A DNA stretch of 64,000 bases from Kluyvera georgiana ATCC 51603. Lineage in GTDB: Bacteria > Pseudomonadota > Gammaproteobacteria > Enterobacterales > Enterobacteriaceae. The position numbers and the translations under genes are program-made. Numbering within the stretch: position 1 is the stretch's first letter; every line of letters starts with the position of its first letter. This document shows positions 58,384 through 64,000 of the stretch, piece by piece. The notes below the pieces were generated by a model, which was not told where the DNA came from, searched no databases, and saw only the letters and a list, made by a program, of their open reading frames with translations. Location of the stretch: positions 24,802-88,801 of the forward strand of contig NZ_LXEU01000088.1 of the NCBI RefSeq assembly GCF_001654985.1. Reading direction: 5' to 3'.

Positions 58384-58797
58384 ATGACTGAAAACGAGAT
58401 TGCCAGCATTTTGACGACCACGCGAACCATTGCGCTGGTGGGCGCCAGCGACAAGCCGGACCGTCCAAGCTACCGGGTGATGAAATACCTGTTGGATCAG
58501 GGCTACCACGTGATTCCTGTTTCGCCGAAGGTTGGCGGCAAAACGCTGCTCGGGCAGCAAGGCTACGCCACCCTTGCCGAAGTGCCGGAGAAGGTCGACA
58601 TGGTTGACGTGTTCCGTAATTCGGAAGCCGCGTGGGGCGTGGCGCAGGAGGCGATAGCTATCGGGGCGAAGACGCTGTGGCTGCAGCTCGGCGTGATTAA
58701 CGAACAGGCTGCCGTGCTGGCGCGCAATGCGGGGATGCAGGTAGTGATGGATCGGTGCCCGGCGATTGAGATCCCTCGTCTGGGCCTCGCGAAATAA
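58384..58797 (+). CDS. yccU: YccU, CoA-binding domain protein
   Basis: 137 residues, equal to E. coli YccU. Rossmann-type CoA-binding fold with [34 protein letters not shown] and the conserved [24 protein letters not shown]. Two adjacent ATGs (58381, 58384) follow AGGAGG; the second has better spacing and gives the family length. Function unknown. Confidence 0.93.
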   Translation: MTENEIASILTTTRTIALVGASDKPDRPSYRVMKYLLDQGYHVIPVSPKVGGKTLLGQQGYATLAEVPEKVDMVDVFRNSEAAWGVAQEAIAIGAKTLWLQLGVINEQAAVLARNAGMQVVMDRCPAIEIPRLGLAK

Positions 58798-58817
58798 ATG
58801 CGCGTGGCTGAGAAGAC

Positions 58818-58843
58818 AAAAAAACCCGCATAGCGGGTTTTTT
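58818..58843. terminator. Bidirectional terminator between yccU and hspQ
   Basis: A run (58818-58824), CCCGC (58825-58829), loop ATA, GCGGG (58833-58837), T run (58838-58843). Serves two convergent genes. Confidence 0.88.
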
Positions 58844-58856
58844 ATTAACGCGGCAA

Positions 58857-59174
58857 TCAGTTACGCAGCCGCGGTGCCTGTAGCTGACGGCGGATGGTAC
58901 GCGCCAGTTCATCCATCGTCGGTTGTTCTGGATGATCCTCGCTCGGCTCACTGCTCAACTGGGCTTCGGCCAGATAGGTATGCACCGGCTGGCCTTCGTC
59001 ATCTTCCATCACCACGTGATACCAGGGCAACGCACGCAGTTCGTCGTTAGCCGCCAGATCGTCGGGATCAGGATCGTCAAGCGAGTAAACCGGGTCGATA
59101 TCTACCACCACGCCCAGATAGCCCAGCAGGGAGTGACGCACCTGCTGGCCAATACCGAATTTGCTGGTAATCAT
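58857..59174 (-). CDS. hspQ: Heat shock protein HspQ
   Basis: Small YccV-domain protein; in E. coli binds hemimethylated DNA, and enhances Lon activity as a specificity factor. 105 residues, same as E. coli, from [28 protein letters not shown]; an ATG directly before (59177) is an alternative. Preceded by GGGAGGTGAG. Preceded by a sigma32-like promoter. Confidence 0.94.
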   Translation of the reverse strand: MITSKFGIGQQVRHSLLGYLGVVVDIDPVYSLDDPDPDDLAANDELRALPWYHVVMEDDEGQPVHTYLAEAQLSSEPSEDHPEQPTMDELARTIRRQLQAPRLRN

Positions 59175-59214
59175 CATACTCACCTCCCGGGAAATGGCTT
59201 TTCTCTACTTCTAC

Positions 59215-59242
59215 ATATATAGACACCATTTCGCTTTTCAAG
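59215..59242 (-). promoter_or_regulatory. Heat-shock (sigma32) promoter of hspQ
   Basis: Minus strand CTTGAAA (59236-59242), 13 bases, CTATATAT (59215-59222). The -35 matches sigma32 perfectly; the -10 has lost most of the CCCCAT pattern. The site directly follows the rlmI stop codon. Confidence 0.68.
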
Positions 59243-60433
59243 TTACATGACGCGGCAGGCAAATCCTTTCAAGTACAGTCCTTCCGGGTACGTCGCAATC
59301 ACCGGGTGATCGGCTGCCTGACGGAACTGCTCTATAAATTGTACATCACGACCGGCATCTACAGCGGCATCGGCAATGATTTTCTGGAATAAATCTGAGG
59401 TCATCAGGCCTGAACAGGAGAAAGTCAGCAGCACGCCGCCCGGATTCAGTAACTGAATAGCCAGCATGTTGATGTCTTTATAGCCGCGGCAGGCGCCCAT
59501 CAGCTGACTTTTGTTTTCGACGAATTTTGGCGGGTCCATTACGATAACATCGAATTTCTCGCCCCGATCGCGATATTTACGCAGCAGTTTAAACACGTCG
59601 TCGCGCACGAACTCGGCTTTGCTCAGATCGAGTTTGTTTAGCTCAACGTTCTGGCGCGCTACGTCCAGCGCTTCCTGAGAGGTATCGACGCTGGTGACCT
59701 GGCGGCAGCCGCCCATCAATGCCGAAACGGCAAAACCGCCGGTATAGGAGAAGCAGTTCAGGACGCGCTTGTCTTCCACATAACGACGGGTAGCCAGACG
59801 GCTATCGCGCTGGTCAAGGTAGTAGCCGGTTTTGTGACCACCCTGAATATCGACCAACAGCTTCATGCCGTGTTCTTCAATTGGCAGCAGAGCAGGCGGC
59901 AGTTCGCCGGTCACCGGGCCCTGAGTCAGCTCCATACCTTCTTTTTTACGTACTGCGACATCGCTACGATCGTAGATGGCGCATTCCGGATAGAGCGTTT
60001 GCAGGGCGCTAATCAGCGCGGCGCGCTGGTATTCGGCACCGGCGCTCAGCAACTGCAGCACCAGGAAGTTGCCAAAACGGTCGATGGTAACACCCGGTAG
60101 GCCGTCAGATTCACCTGCAATCAGACGGTAGCTATCCAGACCGTCTTTTTTCGCCAGCCAGTCGCGCCAGCTTTGCGCCTGCTGAAGACGACGGATGAAG
60201 AAATCGATATCAATGCTTTCACTAGCGTCAAACGTCCAGACGCGAGCGCGGATCTGCGAAGCGGGAGAATACGCGCCGCGGGCTAACCATTGACCCTGAT
60301 GATCGACAATATCAATGGTCTCACCGAGGTTGGCTTTGCCTTCCATGCGGGCTACCGCACCGGAAAAGACCCAGGGATGACGGCGCAATAATGATTTTTC
60401 ACGCCCTTTGGCTAACACTAAACGTACACTCAT
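59243..60433 (-). CDS. rlmI: 23S rRNA m5C1962 methyltransferase RlmI
   Basis: 396 residues, same as E. coli. N-terminal PUA domain (1-about 85, ending in [17 protein letters not shown]), a beta-hairpin domain, then a Rossmann methyltransferase with [17 protein letters not shown] (SAM), [14 protein letters not shown] and TFSCSGLMT, whose cysteine is the likely catalytic one. Methylates C1962 of 23S rRNA. Stop codon directly borders the hspQ promoter. Confidence 0.96.
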   Translation of the reverse strand: MSVRLVLAKGREKSLLRRHPWVFSGAVARMEGKANLGETIDIVDHQGQWLARGAYSPASQIRARVWTFDASESIDIDFFIRRLQQAQSWRDWLAKKDGLDSYRLIAGESDGLPGVTIDRFGNFLVLQLLSAGAEYQRAALISALQTLYPECAIYDRSDVAVRKKEGMELTQGPVTGELPPALLPIEEHGMKLLVDIQGGHKTGYYLDQRDSRLATRRYVEDKRVLNCFSYTGGFAVSALMGGCRQVTSVDTSQEALDVARQNVELNKLDLSKAEFVRDDVFKLLRKYRDRGEKFDVIVMDPPKFVENKSQLMGACRGYKDINMLAIQLLNPGGVLLTFSCSGLMTSDLFQKIIADAAVDAGRDVQFIEQFRQAADHPVIATYPEGLYLKGFACRVM

Positions 60434-60562
60434 AGTTAATTTTCTGGCTGTTTGATGGAATCAGGCTGCATTTTCCCGACTTCCCCGCACAAATGCAACG
60501 CGTGACGGCAGAATGTGGGGGGAATTGGCGCTAAAGTTGGGATAAAAACGGGAGGAAATAAG

Positions 60563-60841
60563 ATGGATAAATGCGTGATTTGTTGGGTCTACGGTAAAGT
60601 GCAGGGCGTGGGCTTCCGCTTCTTTACCCAGCAGGAGGCGCTGCGCCTTGGCCTGCGTGGCTATGCGCTGAACCTTGATGACGGTAGCGTCGAGGTGGTT
60701 GCCTGCGGCAAGGATGAACAGGTTGAGAAGCTGCTGACGTGGCTAAAAGCGGGCGGGCCAAGGAGCGCGCGGGTTGATAAAGTTCTGGCCGAACCGCATC
60801 AACCCGAAAAGGCGTGGAGCAATTTTAGCATTCGCTATTAA
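60563..60841 (+). CDS. yccX: Acylphosphatase YccX
   Basis: Hydrolyses acyl phosphates such as acetyl or carbamoyl phosphate. 92 residues, same as E. coli. Catalytic arginine in [18 protein letters not shown] and asparagine in [16 protein letters not shown]. Start at 60563 follows GGGAGGAAA; the longer frame from 60515 lacks a ribosome site. Its stop overlaps the convergent tusE stop by four bases. Confidence 0.95.
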   Translation: MDKCVICWVYGKVQGVGFRFFTQQEALRLGLRGYALNLDDGSVEVVACGKDEQVEKLLTWLKAGGPRSARVDKVLAEPHQPEKAWSNFSIRY

Positions 60842-61167
60842 ATGCACTTCACCGGCTTTGGCAGGCCAGCGATTTTTGTCGCCTGTTTAGCCGGCCCTTT
60901 TGGGAACAGACGGTAAAGATAGCGGCTGTTGCCTTTTTCTTCACCAAAGGTGTTAGCCATGGCTTTCACCAGCATGCGGATGGCCGGCGAGGTGTTGAAT
61001 TCGAGGTAAAACTCACGCACGAAGCGTACAACTTCCCAATGTTCAGGGCTGAGCTCAATGCCTTCATTCGCGGCAATCGCCTCGGCTAACCCTTCGCTCC
61101 ACAGCGTGGTGTCTTTCAGATAGCCTTCGCTATCGGTCTCAATTTCGGTGTTCTGGTAGATAAGCAT
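60838..61167 (-). CDS. tusE: Sulfurtransferase TusE
   Basis: Last carrier in the TusA-TusBCD-TusE sulfur relay to MnmA for 2-thiouridine in tRNA. 109 residues, same as E. coli; DsrC/TusE fold with [28 protein letters not shown], and the sulfur-carrying Cys108 in the final KPVKCI. Confidence 0.96.
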   Translation of the reverse strand: MLIYQNTEIETDSEGYLKDTTLWSEGLAEAIAANEGIELSPEHWEVVRFVREFYLEFNTSPAIRMLVKAMANTFGEEKGNSRYLYRLFPKGPAKQATKIAGLPKPVKCI

Positions 61168-61207
61168 AATATTTCACACAGCAAACAGATGGCGGGAAGT
61201 GTAGCAA

Positions 61208-61234
61208 ATAAAAAGGCCCCGCATAAGCGAGGCC
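61208..61234 (-). terminator. Rho-independent terminator of yccA
   Basis: Minus strand GGCCTCGC / GCGGGGCC (61227-61234 and 61215-61222), TTAT loop, one G-U pair, followed by a T run (A at 61208-61214). Confidence 0.87.
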
Positions 61235-61256
61235 CTGATATTGATGAGCAGGTAGG

Positions 61257-61916
61257 TTAGTCGCGGCTCGCGAAACCAAGGATGCTCAGCAGGCTGACAA
61301 AGATGTTGTACAGCGAGACGTACAGGCTAACGGTCGCGCGGATATAGTTGGTTTCCCCGCCGCGGATGATATTGCTGGTCTCAAACAGGATGGCCCCGGA
61401 AGAGATCAGGATAAACACCGCGCTAATCGCCAGGTGCAGCGCCGGCAGCTGCAGGAAGATGTTCGCCACCATGCCAATCAGCACCACCACGATACCGGCC
61501 ATCAGCATCCCGCCGAGGAAGGACATATCTTTACGGGTGGTCAGCACATAGGCCGAGCAGCTGAAGAACACCAGCGCGGTGCCGCCCAGCGCCATACCGA
61601 TCACATCGCCCATACCCGCGGACAGGTAGGCGTTGAGAATCGGCCCGAGGATATAGCCCAGGAAGCCGGTAAAGGCGAAGGCAGACAGAATACCAACCGG
61701 TTTATCCGCCGTTTTATAGGTCAGGAACATCAGGCCGTACATGCCGACCAGCGTCAGAATTAAGCCCGGAGACGGCAGCCCCAGCACGGTGCTGGCGGTG
61801 GCGGTAATAGCGGAAAACGCCAGCGTCAGGCTCAGCAGGAAATAGGTGTTACGCAGGACTTTATGTGTGCTCAGCAGCGATGAGCGGTCACGCGATGAAG
61901 TAATTATGCGATCCAT
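61257..61916 (-). CDS. yccA: YccA, BI-1 family membrane protein and FtsH modulator
   Basis: 219 residues, same as E. coli. Seven hydrophobic helices of the Bax inhibitor-1/TMBIM family, with the start [32 protein letters not shown]. In E. coli it is a substrate and modulator of the FtsH protease, whose N-terminal tail is needed for degradation, and it protects SecY when translocons jam. Confidence 0.95.
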   Translation of the reverse strand: MDRIITSSRDRSSLLSTHKVLRNTYFLLSLTLAFSAITATASTVLGLPSPGLILTLVGMYGLMFLTYKTADKPVGILSAFAFTGFLGYILGPILNAYLSAGMGDVIGMALGGTALVFFSCSAYVLTTRKDMSFLGGMLMAGIVVVLIGMVANIFLQLPALHLAISAVFILISSGAILFETSNIIRGGETNYIRATVSLYVSLYNIFVSLLSILGFASRD

Positions 61917-62140
61917 GAGTCACTCTCTTATGACAGATGTTATTAGTGACACAGCATAAGAAATCTCTCTTTTATTCCCAAATCTTTTTACCCATCTTTA
62001 CTCAGACTTCTGGCCCGTCACAGAAACACAATATAAAGCACGAAAGAGCGAGATCAATCTCTTATAGGTTATTGAAAGCGCTTGCGTTATCAGCCATCTG
62101 TGCCAAGAGTGAACAGGGTTAAAACAACAAGGCAATGGAA
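61917..62140. promoter_or_regulatory. Divergent control region of yccA and the OppA-like gene
   Basis: About 220 bases without a gene. It holds a centred palindrome AAGCGCTT (62076-62083) within TGAAAGCGCTTGCG, the style of a LacI/GalR-family operator, about 60 bases ahead of the + strand gene. No clean sigma70 promoter seen. Function of the palindrome is a guess. Confidence 0.35.
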
Positions 62141-63760
62141 ATGAAATTATACAAACATAACAACATCACGATGGTTCTCCTGGCAATGGGTCTGGCCGGG
62201 GCGGCGCAGGCCGCGACCGTGCCGGAAGGTACTCAGCTTGCCGACAAACAGGAGCTGGTGCGCAGCAACGGCAATGAGCCTGCTTCGCTCGACCCACATA
62301 AGGTTGAAAGCGACGTTGAGTTTAATATCATCAGCGACCTGTTCGACGGGCTGGTGGCGGTGGAACCGGACGGCAGCATTGAACCACGGCTGGCGGAATC
62401 CTGGGAAAATAAGGACAACACCGTCTGGACCTTCCATTTACGCCCGGGCATTACGTGGTCTGACGGTTCTCCCATCACCGCGCAGGATGTTGTCTGGAGC
62501 TGGCAGCGTCTGGTGACGCCGGCCACCGCGTCGCCGTATGCCAGCTATCCGGGCAATATGCATATTATGAACGCCGCCGATATCGCGCTGGGTAAAAAGA
62601 CGCCTGATACCCTTGGCGTGAAGGCGATTAACGACACCACGCTGGAAGTGACGCTGACGCAGCCCACTTCCGCGTTTCTTGCCATGCTGGCTCACCCGTC
62701 CATGGTACCGCTCGATAAAGTGCTGATCGGCCGCTATGGCGATAAATGGGTGAAACCGGAACACTTTGTCGGCAGCGGCGCCTATCATTTATCCCAGTGG
62801 GTGGTGAACGAGCGAATCGTTGCCGAACGTAATCCGCGCTACTGGGATGATAAGCAGACGGTAATTAATAAGGTGACCTATCTGCCTATCCGCTCCGAAG
62901 CGGCCGACGTCAACCGCTACAAGGCGGGAGAGGTCGATATTGTGTATACGCTGCCGATCAACCAGTTCAGTCAGTTAAAAAAAACCTTAGGCAGCGAGGT
63001 GGACGTGTCGCCGCAGCTGGCAACCTATTACTACGAGTTCAATACCACCAAAGCGCCGTTTAACGATGCCCGCGTACGCCGTGCGCTGAACATGGCGCTG
63101 GATAAAGATATTATCGCCGATAAGGTCATGGGGCAGGGGCAGCGTCCGGCGTGGGTCATCAGCCAGCCGGAGATTGGCGGCGTGAAGCTGAACGGCCCGG
63201 ATTACGCCTCCTGGCCGCGCGACAAGCGGATTGCCGAAGCGAAAAAACTGCTGGCGGAGGCCGGGTTTAACGACGCACATCCGCTGTCGTTTAATTTGCT
63301 CTACAACACCTCTGAATCGCACCAGCGGGTGGCGATTGCGGCTTCTTCGATGTGGAAGAAAAATCTCGGCGTCGAAGCTAAGCTGCAAAACCAGGAGTGG
63401 AAAACCATGCTGGATGCCATGCATACCGGTAACTTTGACGTGGTGCGCTACGCGTGGATCGCCGACTACGATGATGCTTCCACTTTCCTGAACACCTTCC
63501 GCACCGGCGACAGTGAGAATACCGCGAAGTACAGCAACCCGGAATATGACGCGGTGATGCATGATGCGGCGAAAACACAGGACGTTGCCCAACGCGCCCG
63601 CGACTACCAGAAAGCAGAAGATCTGCTGGCGCGCGATGTGCCGGCCATTCCGGTCTATCACTACGTCCGCACGCATCTGGTGAAACCGTGGGTCGGCGGA
63701 TTTACCCCTGACCGCCTGGGCTACTACTACACCAAAGATATGTTTATCAAAAAACATTAA
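62141..63760 (+). CDS. OppA/MppA-family peptide-binding protein (orphan)
   Basis: Periplasmic solute-binding protein of the SBP_bac_5 family. 539 residues from MKLYKHNNITM, with signal peptide MKLYKHNNITMVLLAMGLAGAAQA and no lipobox. Family marks: TLAEKQ-like TQLADKQELVR, SLDPHK, VWTFHLRPGITWSDGSPITAQDVVWSWQRL, LLYNTSESHQRVAIAASSMWKKNLGVEAKLQNQEWKT (written as consecutive family motifs), ending TKDMFIKKH. It resembles both OppA and MppA but equals neither. No permease or ATPase genes are nearby, so it probably docks to OppBCDF encoded elsewhere. Start 62141 has AAGG eight bases upstream; the ATG at 62135 is too close to it. K-12 has no gene here between yccA and serT. Confidence 0.88.
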   Translation: MKLYKHNNITMVLLAMGLAGAAQAATVPEGTQLADKQELVRSNGNEPASLDPHKVESDVEFNIISDLFDGLVAVEPDGSIEPRLAESWENKDNTVWTFHLRPGITWSDGSPITAQDVVWSWQRLVTPATASPYASYPGNMHIMNAADIALGKKTPDTLGVKAINDTTLEVTLTQPTSAFLAMLAHPSMVPLDKVLIGRYGDKWVKPEHFVGSGAYHLSQWVVNERIVAERNPRYWDDKQTVINKVTYLPIRSEAADVNRYKAGEVDIVYTLPINQFSQLKKTLGSEVDVSPQLATYYYEFNTTKAPFNDARVRRALNMALDKDIIADKVMGQGQRPAWVISQPEIGGVKLNGPDYASWPRDKRIAEAKKLLAEAGFNDAHPLSFNLLYNTSESHQRVAIAASSMWKKNLGVEAKLQNQEWKTMLDAMHTGNFDVVRYAWIADYDDASTFLNTFRTGDSENTAKYSNPEYDAVMHDAAKTQDVAQRARDYQKAEDLLARDVPAIPVYHYVRTHLVKPWVGGFTPDRLGYYYTKDMFIKKH

Positions 63761-63865
63761 GCAGGTTGAGGGCGGTAAAAGCGTTGGAAAACTAGCCATT
63801 CTGTTGTTTTTTCAGACGAATAACAACTTTTTGGCTGTTTTTCAGGCAAACGAACGTTTTGGTGC

Positions 63866-63894
63866 TTTACAGGTCCGTTCGGGATGTTTATAGT
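63866..63894 (+). promoter_or_regulatory. tRNA-Ser promoter
   Basis: TTTACA (63866-63871), exactly 17 bases, TATAGT (63889-63894), then a GC-rich discriminator GCGCC, typical of stringently controlled stable-RNA genes. Start near 63901. Confidence 0.85.
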
Positions 63895-63904
63895 GCGCCT
63901 CATT

Positions 63905-63992
63905 GGAAGCGTGGCCGAGCGGTTGAAGGCACCGGTCTTGAAAACCGGCGACCCGAAAGGGTTCTAGAGTTCGAATCTCTACGCTTCCGCCA
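63905..63992 (+). tRNA. serT: tRNA-Ser (anticodon UGA)
   Basis: 88 bases with encoded CCA (63990-63992). Acceptor arm GGAAGCG / CGCTTCC with discriminator G; D arm TGGCCGAGCGG-TTGAAGGCA; anticodon stem CCGGT/ACCGG with loop CTTGAAA, anticodon TGA at 63939-63941; long class II variable arm ACCCGAAAGGGTT; T loop GTTCGAATC. Matches E. coli serT, which reads UCA, UCG and UCU codons among serine codons. Confidence 0.97.
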
Positions 63993-64000
63993 AATTAAAA

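Noticed and set aside
63905..64000. Phage or island attachment at the 3' end of serT
   Set aside because: Only eight bases follow the tRNA in the window, so no integrase or repeat can be judged.
1..64000. CRISPR array, insertion sequence, prophage, toxin-antitoxin or defence cluster
   Set aside because: No regularly spaced repeats, transposase, integrase or phage structural genes were seen; all larger frames belong to known core families.

Overview
The window is ordinary enterobacterial core chromosome. Gene order and protein sequences follow the Escherichia coli K-12 serC to serT segment almost gene for gene (about 21-24 min on that map). The organism is probably not E. coli. Its major porin is close to the OmpK35/OmpE35 type of the Klebsiella/Enterobacter group, its OmpA loops are of that group, and several E. 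coli genes of this segment (ycaL, ssuADCB, the elf fimbrial cluster) are absent. I read it as a member of the Enterobacter/Klebsiella/Kosakonia/Lelliottia side of Enterobacteriaceae; the genus cannot be settled by eye.

Layout. 1-6300: end of ycaP, then serC-aroA (serine/PLP and shikimate synthesis), cmk-rpsA (CMP kinase, ribosomal protein S1) and ihfB. 6500-13761, all on +: comEC-like ycaI, the lipid A genes msbA-lpxK, DNA glycosylase ycaQ, ycaR-kdsB (Kdo activation). 13900-23000: ycbJ, elyC (-), then the tightly overlapping cmoM-mukF-mukE-mukB operon (SMC-like condensin). 23100-26400: the peptidoglycan enzymes ldtD and mepK, and ycbL. 26400-32400, mostly on -: aspC, ompF, asnS, pncB. 32600-39000: pepN, an isolated ssuE (-), pyrD, zapC, ycbX (-). 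39100-47060: rlmL-uup-pqiA-pqiB-pqiC and rmf. 47157-55600: fabA, lonH (both -), matP, ompA (-), sulA (-), sxy, yccF-yccS (-). 55700-63760: helD, mgsA (-), yccU, hspQ (-), rlmI (-), acyP, tusE (-), yccA (-), and a lone OppA-type binding protein not at this place in K-12. The window ends with tRNA-Ser(UGA).

Themes. Envelope building is heavily represented: lipid A/Kdo (msbA, lpxK, kdsB, elyC), peptidoglycan (ldtD, mepK), porins (ompF, ompA), lipid transport (pqiABC) and unsaturated fatty acid synthesis (fabA). Chromosome organisation is covered by MukBEF, MatP and IHF-beta; cell division by ZapC and SulA; translation by S1, AsnS, RMF, RlmL, RlmI, CmoM, TusE and tRNA-Ser. Several textbook control sites can be read directly: LexA box (sulA), FadR and FabR boxes (fabA), NadR box (pncB), PurR box and start-switch hairpin (pyrD), OmpR region (ompF) and a heat-shock promoter (hspQ).

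I found no CRISPR array, phage, insertion sequence, toxin-antitoxin or defence system, and nothing I would call a new system. The points most worth a second look are lineage differences from K-12: ssuE left alone beside a REP-like element, OmpF with unusually long outer loops, the extra OppA paralogue next to serT, and paired inverted repeats ahead of mepK.
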